Positions 24,759 to 32,692 are shown, numbered from the stretch's first letter. The stretch is DNA of 64,000 nucleotides from Clostridium sp. CAG:964 (GCA_000435335.1 FR891329.1:63527-127526); one strand, 5' to 3'. Made by a program: numbers and translations. Notes: a model not told the origin generated them from the sequence alone.

Positions 24759-26734
24759 TTTATCAGTCCTTTCTCTCTGTTTCGCTTTTCAGCGTTCGCA
24801 ATCATTCTTTTAACATCAATTGTTACTGCTTCTTCCGCACCGACGGCAATATCTAGGTCTAGTTTGTTGTATTGCTTTTCGTCAGCTCGTTTAATACTCA
24901 ATACTGCTGTGTCCTCTGCAGTAGATTTAGCTTTGTTTTGCTCAATTTCCGTCAGTATGATATCAAGTGCAGATTTAGCACCCAGTGCAACCACACGATG
25001 TGATTCAACGCTTTCTCTGACGATGCGTTCGTGCTTGCGCACTTCTTTCATTGCCTTAGCAACTTCTTCTTTTCCTGTACCATACGCAAGCATTGTTTCA
25101 TCTGCGCACTTTGCAGTTAATATGTATTCGTCGTTTAGTGTATATACCCTGACTTCTGCAAGGTTTTCAGGATCATATCTTACATAAACTTTCTTTCCTT
25201 GCCAGTTGTACAGCAGCTTATCACTGCAATAGTCAATTCTCTTTCCTGCTATCGTAATCTGTACACCTCTGCGACCAACCTTTTGTGGCCTGGTGCTTCG
25301 CAGCATCATCAGCCACAAGTCCTCTTCATTGGCAACACGCTTTTCTTTCAGGTGCTTTGCGTAAACCTCATTACGCTTCAACCCTTTATCTGCTTGTACC
25401 GGGCCATTGTATGCCTGATAGTTAAAGTTGTAATTTAACATATCCTCAACTATTTTCGTAAATTCCACTTCGTCAATGATATTTCCTTTAAGCACATTTT
25501 TCAGCCGCTCCGGCTTTTCTATGACATTTCCTCCGGTGTAACTGTCAAACAGTCTTGACAAGCGATTTTTCACATCCAAAAATCTGCGTTCAATTGTTTT
25601 TGCTCTTGCATTCTTTACAATAGCATTTGTCATTTTTATTCCTAGCCGCTTAAAAATTGGAGGTGGCTCTAACTGTTCAGCTGTAGCTTTCTTAGCCCTG
25701 TGCCCTAATCCGCCGACATCACGTGTTAAAAATTCACGGCCATTATCAACATATATATTTTTAGGTATGCCATATTGGATAATTCCCTTGCGCAATGCAT
25801 ATAGCGTTGCTTGTGACGAGGGATTGTCAGTGACATAAACTCCTGTAAATAGCCCCGACCTTGCGTCCATAAAAGCTGTCAGATACATACGCTTTGGCTT
25901 ATTGGTTCCTGCCGTACCAACCTGTACGTCAAATGTGTGGTTGTCGGCAATCCAATAGTCATTGCTCTCCATTTGCTCGTATTCCCTTCGGATATAAAAG
26001 CCGTATGTATCTTTGTATGCTTTGACGCCGTCACGAGCGTATGTAGCAACCGGTGCAGGGACATCAGTGTCAATATGGCGGTAAAATGTAGTGTATGACG
26101 GTAAAGGTAACAGCTCAGGGTGTTCTTGCTCCGCCCATTGTCTTGTGTAGTCGTAGCAAGCCTTCAATGGGTGCTTTGCCTGGTCAAGGTAGTAATAAAG
26201 AAAAGCCTGCCAAAGATTTTTGTCGATACAACTTTTACCTTTGCGTTTAAGTCCTCTGCCGTCAACCAAGTTAGCTACATTACCGGCTTTGTATATTTTT
26301 TGCTTCCGATACAAAATGTCAACCGATATTTTATATTTATATTTATCTCTGTATGCCTCAACAAACACCTTATTTGCAGTTGTTTTCGAGCCGTCATAAC
26401 GCTGTACAAACTCTTGCCAGTCAGACAATATGTTTAGCCAGTCAGCAACCTCTTGCCGCTGTTCGGCTGTCAACTTTTCATAATCCAAATCCTTGCTTAG
26501 TATTTGCGACTGCTTTTGGGGAGTAAGCTCTGCCGGCACCGGCAGGTCTTTTGACCTGTAGTACTTAACCTGCTGTTCTGCAGACAGCTCCGTGATAGGT
26601 ATCATATATTTGTAGCCGTTATATTTGTCATGCCCTTTTTTAGCTGCTATTTTGCCGTCTTTAACTGCTTTTTGAACATATTTAAAACTGCATTTTTTGT
26701 TATCTGCAAATTCTTTTGTGGTTAAATATACCAT
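24755..26734 (-). CDS. MuA-like DDE transposase
   Basis: This 659-residue protein has an N-terminal winged-HTH (residues 1-60, LTTKEFADNKKCSFKYVQKAVKDGKI), then further DNA-binding domains and an RNase H-like catalytic core. The core has Asp in IADNH (about 263), Asp in YVDNGRE (about 329) and Glu in TIERRF (about 382), very near MuA spacing. A beta-barrel and a basic C-terminal tail for MuB/ClpX contact follow. It catalyses phage integration and replicative transposition. Confidence 0.93.
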   Translation of the reverse strand: MVYLTTKEFADNKKCSFKYVQKAVKDGKIAAKKGHDKYNGYKYMIPITELSAEQQVKYYRSKDLPVPAELTPQKQSQILSKDLDYEKLTAEQRQEVADWLNILSDWQEFVQRYDGSKTTANKVFVEAYRDKYKYKISVDILYRKQKIYKAGNVANLVDGRGLKRKGKSCIDKNLWQAFLYYYLDQAKHPLKACYDYTRQWAEQEHPELLPLPSYTTFYRHIDTDVPAPVATYARDGVKAYKDTYGFYIRREYEQMESNDYWIADNHTFDVQVGTAGTNKPKRMYLTAFMDARSGLFTGVYVTDNPSSQATLYALRKGIIQYGIPKNIYVDNGREFLTRDVGGLGHRAKKATAEQLEPPPIFKRLGIKMTNAIVKNARAKTIERRFLDVKNRLSRLFDSYTGGNVIEKPERLKNVLKGNIIDEVEFTKIVEDMLNYNFNYQAYNGPVQADKGLKRNEVYAKHLKEKRVANEEDLWLMMLRSTRPQKVGRRGVQITIAGKRIDYCSDKLLYNWQGKKVYVRYDPENLAEVRVYTLNDEYILTAKCADETMLAYGTGKEEVAKAMKEVRKHERIVRESVESHRVVALGAKSALDIILTEIEQNKAKSTAEDTAVLSIKRADEKQYNKLDLDIAVGAEEAVTIDVKRMIANAEKRNREKGLIK

Positions 26735-26766
26735 TCTCTTTTACACTTCCTTTTTGCCTGTCATCA

Positions 26767-26835
26767 TCAGAGCAGGGAGGCAATTTCCTGCTGACAGTTA
26801 CAGCTATTCGTTGTAACTGTTTCGACTTTATCCAT
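26767..26835 (-). CDS. Possible 22-residue leader peptide
   Basis: An ATG at 26833-26835 with AGGA upstream opens a 22-codon frame ending LL-stop and containing CNC, in the 145-base gap before the transposase gene. A 9-bp stem (ACAGTTACA/TGTAACTGT) lies within it. It may be a real small early gene or chance; evidence is weak. Confidence 0.3.
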   Translation of the reverse strand: MDKVETVTTNSCNCQQEIASLL

Positions 26836-26879
26836 ATTTTATCCTATCTAAACTTACAATTTTTTATTTGCCATTATAT

Positions 26880-27074
26880 TTACTCCTCATTAATGTTAAA
26901 GCGTGCAATTATTGCTAATGCTGTTGTCACAAACATTACTATAGTGCATGTGTCCGGACATTCATTCAATATTGCAACAATAAATGTAACAATCTCAGCA
27001 GCTCCGGCTGAGTAAAACAAAATTTGCCATTTGTAATTAATGATATAATAAAGCAGTACCTTTATGATAATCAT
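26880..27074 (-). CDS. Small two-helix membrane protein
   Basis: This 64-residue protein has two hydrophobic helices (about residues 5-35 and 44-58) and a short polar C-terminus. Its start overlaps the previous stop as ATGA, supporting coupled translation. It sits in the early region before the transposase gene. Unknown family; exclusion or membrane signalling is only a guess. Confidence 0.6.
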   Translation of the reverse strand: MIIIKVLLYYIINYKWQILFYSAGAAEIVTFIVAILNECPDTCTIVMFVTTALAIIARFNINEE

Positions 27075-27304
27075 TTATATATACCTCCGCATGCTCTTGC
27101 AAAAAACTCTTTTTGTGCACTTGAAAAATTACAAAAATAACTTCCGGAATAAGTATCACCGTCATTGTCAAGAGACCAAACAACCGCCATTTCGGCGATA
27201 CTCCGATTGTCTGATATTGCCAGAACAACCTTGTTTAGATATTGTGCTACTATTGTATATCCGTGATTAATTTCTCCGATTCTTGATTTTATGCTGTCTT
27301 GCAT
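27071..27304 (-). CDS. Early phage protein, unrecognised
   Basis: This 77-residue soluble protein overlaps the Ner-like gene by 16 bases and the membrane protein gene by 4. I see a possible beta-rich centre (GYTIVAQYLNKVVLAISDN) and no known motif. Its conserved-looking operon position between ner and A suggests an early accessory function. Confidence 0.6.
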   Translation of the reverse strand: MQDSIKSRIGEINHGYTIVAQYLNKVVLAISDNRSIAEMAVVWSLDNDGDTYSGSYFCNFSSAQKEFFARACGGIYK

Positions 27305-27507
27305 TTGCTTACCTCCTCATCAAGTAGATCATATATACTGCAATCCAATACTCGTGCTACTTCTGCTGCAAGTGGTAATGTTAATGTTTTTGTTCCTCGC
27401 TCTATCTGGCAGAGCATTGATGTGCCTATGCCAATTTGTGTAGCTAATGTAGCCTGAGTAAGTCCTGCCTCAATACGCAATCTGCGTGTGTTTGCACCGA
27501 TACTCAT
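27289..27507 (-). CDS. XRE-family HTH regulator (Ner/Cro-like)
   Basis: This 72-residue protein is almost entirely an XRE helix-turn-helix (residues 5-62, RRLRIEAGLTQATLATQIGIGTSMLCQIERGTKTLTLPLAAEVARVL). It is the first early gene, reads away from the repressor and has AAGGAGG upstream. By position it is the Ner/Cro equivalent that would turn down the repressor and early promoters. The likely binding sites are the TTTAC dyads at 27542-27580. Confidence 0.88.
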   Translation of the reverse strand: MSIGANTRRLRIEAGLTQATLATQIGIGTSMLCQIERGTKTLTLPLAAEVARVLDCSIYDLLDEEVSKCKTA

Positions 27508-27541
27508 ATGTTTTCCTCCTTATTTTCATTGTCTTTAAATG

Positions 27542-27580
27542 TTTACTGTGGTAAAATATACTTAACTTTACTACAGTAAT
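27542..27580. promoter_or_regulatory. Operator pair type 1 (TTTAC-n4-GTAA dyads)
   Basis: Two dyads, 27542-27555 (TTTACTGTGGTAAA) and 27567-27580 (TTTACTACAGTAAT), start 25 bases apart. The second falls in the spacer of the rightward repressor promoter and at the predicted leftward transcript start. They are probably sites for the Ner-like protein. Confidence 0.65.
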
Positions 27581-27589
27581 TATTATAAT
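27562..27589 (+). promoter_or_regulatory. Repressor (rightward) promoter, overlapping the early promoter
   Basis: -35 TTAACT (27562-27567), a 16-base spacer and -10 TATAAT (27584-27589). Its -10 overlaps the leftward -10 within the symmetrical TATTATAATA, and its spacer contains a type 1 operator. The -35 is weak, so confidence is moderate. Confidence 0.55.
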
Positions 27590-27610
27590 ACGGATATTTC
27601 CGTAAATCAA
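27582..27610 (-). promoter_or_regulatory. Early (leftward) promoter
   Basis: On the minus strand, -35 TTGATT (27605-27610), a 17-base spacer and -10 TATAAT (27582-27587). The spacer is exactly filled by the type 2 operator at 27589-27604, so a bound repressor would block it. Confidence 0.75.
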
Positions 27611-27633
27611 TATTAAATACGGAAATATCCGTA
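27589..27633. promoter_or_regulatory. Operator pair type 2 (TACGGA-n4-TCCGTA dyads)
   Basis: 16-base dyads at 27589-27604 and 27618-27633 are exact reverse complements of each other, so together they form a larger inverted repeat with 18-base arms (27587-27604 and 27618-27635). They are probably the S24 repressor operators and possibly the transposition enhancer, about 1.1 kb from the phage end. Confidence 0.75.
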
Positions 27634-27669
27634 TTTCTCACTTTGAACTAAAAAAGGAGATAAAACTTT

Positions 27670-28308
27670 ATGCAAAATATACACATTGCCATGACGATAA
27701 AAGAACTTTGCAAAAAACAAGATATTACTTTGAAACAATTATTAGAAAATTGCAATTTATCAAAAAGTTTTATTTACGACCTTGAAAAGCGTAAGAGCTC
27801 ACCCTCATGTGATAAAATTACCCGAGTAGCTGACTATTTAAATTGTTCTGTAGACTATATTTTGGGAAGAACAGATGATCCTTGTATCAAAGTAAAAAAT
27901 AAAAAGCATCTTTCGTTAGAGTCCCCTGCTAAGGCAGAATCAATTATAATGAAACCCTTCTACATACAGCCGGCGTCTGCCGGAACCGGAGCTTATCTCT
28001 TTGATGATATTCCGGCTGAATGGATTAATGTCACTAAAAATAGCATTTCAGAATCATCCGATTTTATAATCCAAGTTCGAGGGGATAGTATGCTGCCAAA
28101 ATTTCATAACAATGATAAGGTTTTTGTGAAAATTTCCCCCTCAATACATGAAGGGGAAATAGGGGTTTTTATAATGGACGGAGAATCATATATTAAACAA
28201 ATGGGCAGAGGAGAGCTGGTATCAATTAATCCTGATTACGATAATATCAAAATCACAAGTTTTAGTGACTGCCGATGTGTAGGTAAGGTTCTTGGAAAAA
28301 TTGAATAA
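27670..28308 (+). CDS. Self-cleaving phage repressor (XRE HTH + S24 peptidase)
   Basis: The protein has 212 residues. The N-terminal XRE HTH (residues 8-66) is followed by a linker and an S24/LexA-like peptidase with cleavage site Ala104-Gly105, nucleophile Ser140 in GDSM and general base Lys176 in YIKQM. It should keep lysogeny and be inactivated by RecA-stimulated self-cleavage. AAAAAGGAG lies upstream. It is the only plus-strand gene of the prophage and faces the Ner-like gene, the layout of Mu c and ner. Confidence 0.93.
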   Translation: MQNIHIAMTIKELCKKQDITLKQLLENCNLSKSFIYDLEKRKSSPSCDKITRVADYLNCSVDYILGRTDDPCIKVKNKKHLSLESPAKAESIIMKPFYIQPASAGTGAYLFDDIPAEWINVTKNSISESSDFIIQVRGDSMLPKFHNNDKVFVKISPSIHEGEIGVFIMDGESYIKQMGRGELVSINPDYDNIKITSFSDCRCVGKVLGKIE

Positions 28309-28499
28309 CTATTTATATATTTGCATAATTATTATTTTCGCTGTGTAAAAAATTTAAAATAACCTCGTTGCCTGACTTTTGAATTTCTCTAGGCTTAATG
28401 GGACGACCAACAGGTTGGTCAAAACTGTAATAAAAGTTGGTCGTTTTAAAATTTTTAACATGTTGACACTTAAAAAATTATTTAATAAAAAACGGCTTT

Positions 28500-28536
28500 T
28501 TAAAGCGGTTTTAAACGCATTTAAACAGTTTTTAAA
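28500..28536. repeat. Helically phased TTAAA repeats, terminal copy
   Basis: TTAAA starts at 28500, 28511, 28521 and 28532, spaced 11, 10 and 11 bases, the same phasing as the internal block at 13853-13885. It probably bends DNA between the inner transposase sites. Confidence 0.5.
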
Positions 28537-28547
28537 AACAAAAAAAG

Positions 28548-28591
28548 AAACAGCATTGACACTCAAAACAGGAGTAATCAATGCTGTTTTT
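28548..28591 (+). terminator. Terminator after the repressor gene
   Basis: 12-base perfect arms (28548-28559 and 28578-28589) with an 18-base loop, followed by TTTTTG then TTT. It lies 240 bases after the repressor stop, before the host. Confidence 0.6.
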
Positions 28592-28762
28592 GTTTGCGGA
28601 TAAAATACAAAAAACAAGCCCTTATCAAGATGTTAAAAAATCTAACACCTAAAAAACGGCTTGTTTAAGGGAAATATTCTGTTTTTAATCTTTTTAACGC
28701 CTTTTTACGGTATAAACCTTATTTTTGGATTCTTTCTGGAAACTTACAAGTGTTAAAAAACA

Positions 28763-28806
28763 AATCAGCAGTGTACAAGCACATATATGCCCTGTAGACT
28801 GCTGAA
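28763..28806 (-). terminator. Terminator of the host lipoprotein gene at the insertion point
   Basis: Arms 28765-28777 and 28793-28805 (13 bases, one mismatch). On the minus strand the following T tract (TTTGTTTTTT) straddles the phage terminus, so the phage end supplies most of the U run. Confidence 0.65.
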
Positions 28807-28858
28807 AAATTATATAAATATTTACCGGTAGCTTCGCTGCCAAGGGGCAGCACTTAGA

Positions 28859-29356
28859 CTAATTTATGTCGCTTATATAAAAATCATTTCCGGAGTTTTC
28901 AGCTATGGTAAAAACTGCGTTCACAGTATTTTTACCCTGCTTCAGCTGACTATCCTCCTTAAATTTATCATTGAAGCTTATAGTGTATTTTACAGGTACC
29001 GAAAATTTGTTTTCTTCTATAGCACTAGCCTCCGAAAAATCAATATTAATAATTTGACAGTCTGTAACAGTTTCAAAATAATTATTAGTTCTGCTGTTTT
29101 TCCCATCTGAATTGTCGCCAAATTCCAAAGCATCCGCAACGCTGTCGTTATAATTTAACAGGTCGTGAGTCTTGTATGCAAATGCCCAAATCTCTATAAG
29201 ATGTTCTATGCTTCTTTGCTTCTCTTCGGAAATTATACTATCGCTTACAACATATTTTTCCTCCGAGGCTATATCTTTTTTTCCTTCGGAGCAGCCTGCC
29301 AAAAATACCGTGCATATGCAAAGTGCTAATAAGGCTGCTAATATCTTTTTTTTCAT
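28859..29356 (-). CDS. Host lipoprotein, unrecognised family
   Basis: This 165-residue protein has a signal peptide with a lipobox (KKKILAALLALCICTVFLAGC, lipidated Cys about residue 21) and a soluble domain resembling NTF2/DUF-type extracytoplasmic folds (HLIEIWAFAYKTHDLLNY then beta strands). An AGGAAA site sets the start at 29356; the longer frame to 29443 lacks a signal start. It is the first host gene beside the prophage and is monocistronic, ending at the terminator next to the phage end. Confidence 0.75.
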   Translation of the reverse strand: MKKKILAALLALCICTVFLAGCSEGKKDIASEEKYVVSDSIISEEKQRSIEHLIEIWAFAYKTHDLLNYNDSVADALEFGDNSDGKNSRTNNYFETVTDCQIINIDFSEASAIEENKFSVPVKYTISFNDKFKEDSQLKQGKNTVNAVFTIAENSGNDFYISDIN

Positions 29357-29445
29357 AAGCTTTCCTGCCCTTTGATTTATAATAAATATTGAGTTATGAA
29401 TTATTAAAATAATACTGCGGCTATATAAAATCATATAAAACAAGC

Positions 29446-29490
29446 GGGTGCAGAGGGGTATTACACCAACTGCACCCGTAATGTAGCTAT
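29446..29490 (-). terminator. Terminator of the ferredoxin gene
   Basis: 9-base arms CGGGTGCAG (29446-29454) and CTGCACCCG (29470-29478) with a 15-base loop; the minus strand continues CTTGTTTTAT. Confidence 0.8.
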
Positions 29491-29499
29491 GTACATTAA

Positions 29500-29670
29500 T
29501 TATTCCTCATTAGGAGCACCAACAGGACAGACACCGGCACAAGCACCACAGCTTACACATACATCTGCGTTAATCTCGTACTTACCGTCACCCTCGGAAA
29601 TAGCACCTGCAGGACATTCAGCGGCACAAGCACCGCAAGAAATGCAATCATCACTAATCTTGTATGCCAT
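29500..29670 (-). CDS. 2[4Fe-4S] ferredoxin
   Basis: This 56-residue protein, shorter than many gene-calling limits, has two CxxCxxCxxxCP clusters (CISCGACAAECP and CVSCGACAGVCP), the clostridial ferredoxin layout. It carries low-potential electrons, for example between pyruvate:ferredoxin oxidoreductase and hydrogenase. A strong GGGAGGTG site precedes the ATG and a terminator follows. The reverse-strand open frame over the same place is its shadow. Confidence 0.96.
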   Translation of the reverse strand: MAYKISDDCISCGACAAECPAGAISEGDGKYEINADVCVSCGACAGVCPVGAPNEE

Positions 29671-29858
29671 TAAAGATACACCTCCCTCAAAATATTTTAT
29701 GGTTATATTTTAACACTACTTTCAAAAAAATCAACACATATTATAAAAATTAAAGATTTTGTAATATTTATATTGGCAAAATTTCCATAGTATGCTGTTT
29801 TTTAATGAAATATACTGCAAATATCAAAAAGGAGGTTATATTGTACCGAAGCGAGCCG

Positions 29859-30725
29859 TTATTCCTCCAGTCCCTTCAGCTGTTCAATTTCATCCTTGTC
29901 AAGACGAATTTGTGCGTCCTTAATAATTTTAACCTGCTTAACCGTATAGGTTGACGGAGCGGCATTTTCAGATTTGTCCAGGCTTACCTTAAGCACACCT
30001 GTAATAAGATTTTGCTCTACTACTGTTCCTTTACCGTCCGGAGTGTTTACAATGGCACCAACCTTCGGAGTTTTTCTAAGCAGGTCTGAATATGCGTCCT
30101 GTTCGTACTTTAAGCAGCACATCAATCTGCCGCAGGTTCCCGAAATTTTTACGGGACTTAGCGAAAGCCCTTGCTCCTTTGCCATTTTTATTGATACAGG
30201 CTGAAATTCACCTAAAAATGACGAACAGCAAAACGGTCTGCCGCAAACGCCTATGCCGCCCAGCATTTTAGCCTCATCACGCACACCGATTTGTCTAAGT
30301 TCTATTCTTGTGCGGAAAACAGACGCCAAATCCTTTACCAATGCACGAAAATCCACTCTGCCGTCAGCTGTAAAATAAAACAGTATTTTGTTATTGTCCA
30401 GGGTGTATTCTACATCAACCAGCTTCATATCCAGGTTGTGCTGAAGAATTTTCTCTTCGCAGATTTTAAACGCCTTTTTTCCCTTTTCTTTGTTTTGCTT
30501 CAAGCACTCAAGGTCTTTTTCGGTTGCTTTCCTTATCATCTTTTTTAACGGAAAAAGAATTTCCGTGTCCTCAAGCTGCTTATTAGCCATTGCAACCTGT
30601 CCGCATTCTACGCCTCTGGCAGTTTCTACTATTACATAGTCGCCTATTTTTAGCGGTACCGAGTTAGGGTCAAAATAGTATATTTTACCCACATCTTTAA
30701 ATCTTACTCCTATTACCTCTGTCAT
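29859..30725 (-). CDS. ricT: PSP1-domain protein RicT (YaaT)
   Basis: This 288-residue protein has a PSP1 C-terminal domain with the conserved Cys motifs GVCGRPFCCSSFLGEF and GTCGRLMCCLKYE. In Bacillus, RicT with RicA and RicF ligates Fe-S clusters and governs RNase Y cleavage and the sporulation phosphorelay. It overlaps the upstream holB gene by 4 bases, the usual holB-ricT pairing in Firmicutes. Downstream (29681-29858) I see no gene. Confidence 0.92.
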   Translation of the reverse strand: MTEVIGVRFKDVGKIYYFDPNSVPLKIGDYVIVETARGVECGQVAMANKQLEDTEILFPLKKMIRKATEKDLECLKQNKEKGKKAFKICEEKILQHNLDMKLVDVEYTLDNNKILFYFTADGRVDFRALVKDLASVFRTRIELRQIGVRDEAKMLGGIGVCGRPFCCSSFLGEFQPVSIKMAKEQGLSLSPVKISGTCGRLMCCLKYEQDAYSDLLRKTPKVGAIVNTPDGKGTVVEQNLITGVLKVSLDKSENAAPSTYTVKQVKIIKDAQIRLDKDEIEQLKGLEE

Positions 30726-31600
30726 TTTTGCCTCCTTAATTCAGCACAAAGCCACGACATAAACAGGTTCATATTAATGTTGCTGTTAAGCCTTGCTTTA
30801 GCAAGGTTAAGCGTGTCTATAATTTTAATCAAGTTCACGGTGGCTATATTATTCCTTAGCACCTCAGCCTCAGCACTGCAGCGGGCTTCTGTCAGCTTTG
30901 CTACTATTGCCTCGTTTACAATAATAATTAATCGGTCTATGGTTTCCTTTGCAAAGGCTCTGTCAGTCAGCCTGCCTGTTGCCCTTAAAAGCTCATAGCT
31001 TGTTGTTTTACAAAGAGAAACGGCTATTTCGCCGGCAGCCTCGCAGCTTTTGCTAAGATTTTCATCGGCATTGCTTTGATTTAAGCTGTACACAGCGGTT
31101 CTTGAAAGTATAGTTCCTAAAAGCTGCTGTGCGGAGGTGCAGCACAAAATAAATAAAATATTTTGCGGCGGCTCCTCCAGTATTTTCAAAAAAGCATTTT
31201 GTGCCTGTGGCTGCATTTTGTCTGCATTAGGTATAATATAAACCTTTATATTTGATTCATTTGGCTTTACAAATGCGTCAGCACAAATGCTTCGTATTTC
31301 GTCAACATTTACAACCTGACTCTTGCCGTAAAGCCTTGCTGTATAAACATCAGGGTGACTGCCTATAGATACCTTGCGGCACTGTACGCAGTGACCGCAG
31401 GGCTTAATCTCGCCGTTGCATACAGCCCACTGACACAAAAGCTCGGTATATTTCTTGATTAGCTGCGGAAAATTGCTTTCCAGCACTACACCGTGAGGTA
31501 CTCTGTTGCTTTTTATTGCCTTTTCAAGCAGCTGTATTCCGGAATTTTGCTCCAAACCTGTCACCCCAAAATAATTATTGTTGCTTTGGGCTGTGCCCAC
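30722..31600 (-). CDS. holB: DNA polymerase III subunit delta prime
   Basis: This 292-residue clamp-loader subunit has a zinc module (CNGEIKPCGHCVQC), DEIRSI and the SRC-like region (NAFLKILEEPPQNILFILCCTSAQQLLGTILSR) with no functional Walker A, as in delta prime. It loads the beta clamp with tau and delta. It is transcribed divergently from the phosphatase/kinase module. The thymidylate kinase that often accompanies it is not in the adjacent 300 bases. Confidence 0.9.
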   Translation of the reverse strand: MGTAQSNNNYFGVTGLEQNSGIQLLEKAIKSNRVPHGVVLESNFPQLIKKYTELLCQWAVCNGEIKPCGHCVQCRKVSIGSHPDVYTARLYGKSQVVNVDEIRSICADAFVKPNESNIKVYIIPNADKMQPQAQNAFLKILEEPPQNILFILCCTSAQQLLGTILSRTAVYSLNQSNADENLSKSCEAAGEIAVSLCKTTSYELLRATGRLTDRAFAKETIDRLIIIVNEAIVAKLTEARCSAEAEVLRNNIATVNLIKIIDTLNLAKARLNSNINMNLFMSWLCAELRRQK

Positions 31601-31929
31601 ATTGATTATAACATTAATTCTGTTGAATTACCACTGTTTTTATGCGGGACATGGCAGTAAAGCACCGTTAGCTTGAATAAAAGCAGAAAGCCTTGCAAAA
31701 CAATACCCGTTGCAGTAAACTATTTGACATTCTGCGATAATAATTATCTGCATATAGGAGCCTTGGTAAACTGCCTCAGCGGTGCGGTTTATAATTTTTT
31801 AAATAAAAATCATAAAATTTACAATAAAACAGGTATAACTTTCTATAAAGCGGTGTTTTTATATTCTTTAATATATTTTGTATTTATGGTATAATTAACT
31901 TCAATTATTTAATTAGATTGAGGATTTCA
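31601..31929. other. Divergent intergenic region
   Basis: 329 bases between holB (leftward) and the phosphatase gene (rightward). Apart from the promoter at 31890-31895 it is AT-rich with no gene, RNA or repeat that I can support. Confidence 0.6.
31887..31895 (+). promoter_or_regulatory. Extended -10 promoter of the BY-kinase module
   Basis: TGG-TATAAT with -10 at 31890-31895, 35 bases before the start codon. The -35 region is poor, which an extended -10 can offset. Confidence 0.6.
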
Positions 31930-32691
31930 ATGACAGATATACACACACACACGCTTTACGGGCTTGACGACGGCTCGGAAGGCTTTGAAATGTCGCTGAA
32001 AATGCTGTCAATGGCAAGTAAGGGCGGAACAAAAAATATAATTCTAACCCCACACTGCAACATACCCGGCGGGTACCTGAATTATATGAACAGTACCATA
32101 GCAGACAGGTTTGAAAGGCTTAAGGCTGCGGCGAAGGAATTTGTGCCTGACATAAACCTGTACCTTGGAATGGAGGTATATGCAAGTAATGACATTCCGG
32201 AGCTTTTACGCAGAGGTATGGCTATAACTCTTAACCGCTCCAGATATTTGCTTGTTGAGTTTAATTTTGGAGAAAGCCCGATGTATGTGTTTAAGGTGCT
32301 TCAAAATATACAAAGAGCCGGAATTGTTCCTGTGCTGGCTCACCCCGAACGGTATGTATTTGTTCAGCAGGAGCCATATATAGTCTTTGATTTAGTCAGA
32401 GCAGGAATTATAATTCAGATAAACCGTGGCAGTATTTTGGGAAAATTTGGCTTACGGCCTAAGGCGGTGGCGGATTATTTGCTGAAAAGCGGTATGGTTC
32501 ATATTGTGGCAAGCGACGGTCACAAAAGCTACAGCCGTGTTCCGATACTTTATGATGCATATGCAGAGGTTGAAAGGAATTACGGTAAAGAATACGCTGA
32601 TATGTTGTTTAAAAAAAATCCCCAAAATATTTTATTAGACAAAAGCCCTGCTTTTTTAAAAGCAAAATTAAGATACGGTAAGGAGTTCTAA
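31930..32691 (+). CDS. PHP-family protein tyrosine phosphatase (CpsB/YwqE-like)
   Basis: The protein has 253 residues and starts at MTDIHTHTLYG with GAGG upstream; TTG at 31918 is less likely. PHP metal motifs are visible: DIHTH near the start, then the DDGS, TPHC, GMEVYA, HPERY and ASDGH segments. CpsB-type enzymes dephosphorylate the Tyr cluster of BY-kinases. It is followed one base later by an anchored Ig-like protein and then two kinases, so it is the matching phosphatase of this module. Confidence 0.92.
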   Translation: MTDIHTHTLYGLDDGSEGFEMSLKMLSMASKGGTKNIILTPHCNIPGGYLNYMNSTIADRFERLKAAAKEFVPDINLYLGMEVYASNDIPELLRRGMAITLNRSRYLLVEFNFGESPMYVFKVLQNIQRAGIVPVLAHPERYVFVQQEPYIVFDLVRAGIIIQINRGSILGKFGLRPKAVADYLLKSGMVHIVASDGHKSYSRVPILYDAYAEVERNYGKEYADMLFKKNPQNILLDKSPAFLKAKLRYGKEF

Positions 32692-32692
32692 A

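Larger units (their letters stand above)
1..28762 (-). mobile_element. Mu-like transposable siphophage prophage (partial, far end outside window)
   Basis: Gene content and order define it. A self-cleaving repressor faces a Ner-like HTH gene, followed by DDE transposase (MuA-like), AAA ATPase (MuB-like), GemA, Mor, gp25/26/27-like proteins, terminase, portal, head and a siphovirus-type tail. All but the repressor are on the minus strand. The end near the repressor is placed at 28762 because three copies of a putative transposase-binding motif lie in 28451-28762, the outermost ending in CA (TG on the other strand), as Mu ends do. The opposite end is beyond position 1, so target-site duplication cannot be checked here. 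The phage looks intact in the part seen: no frameshift or truncation was noticed in a core gene. Confidence 0.93.
28451..28762. other. Phage end: putative transposase-binding sites and terminus
   Basis: The motif TTTTTAACAT-C/G-TTGA recurs three times: minus strand 28743-28762 (outermost; starts TGTTTTTTAACA when read inward), minus strand 28621-28642, and plus strand 28451-28470. The first two also share a following TAAG. The number, relative inversion and spacing resemble the L1-L3 arrangement of Mu. The terminus is set at 28762 by the TG/CA rule. The rest of 28309-28762 is AT-rich and non-coding; phased TTAAA at 28500-28536 is noted separately. Confidence 0.6.

Noticed and set aside
28354..28617. 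Open frames on both strands at the phage end
   Set aside because: Low-complexity Lys/Asn/Phe translations without ribosome sites, lying over transposase-site and terminator sequence.
29489..29713. Plus-strand frame opposite the ferredoxin
   Set aside because: The minus strand encodes a complete 56-residue 2[4Fe-4S] ferredoxin with ribosome site and terminator.
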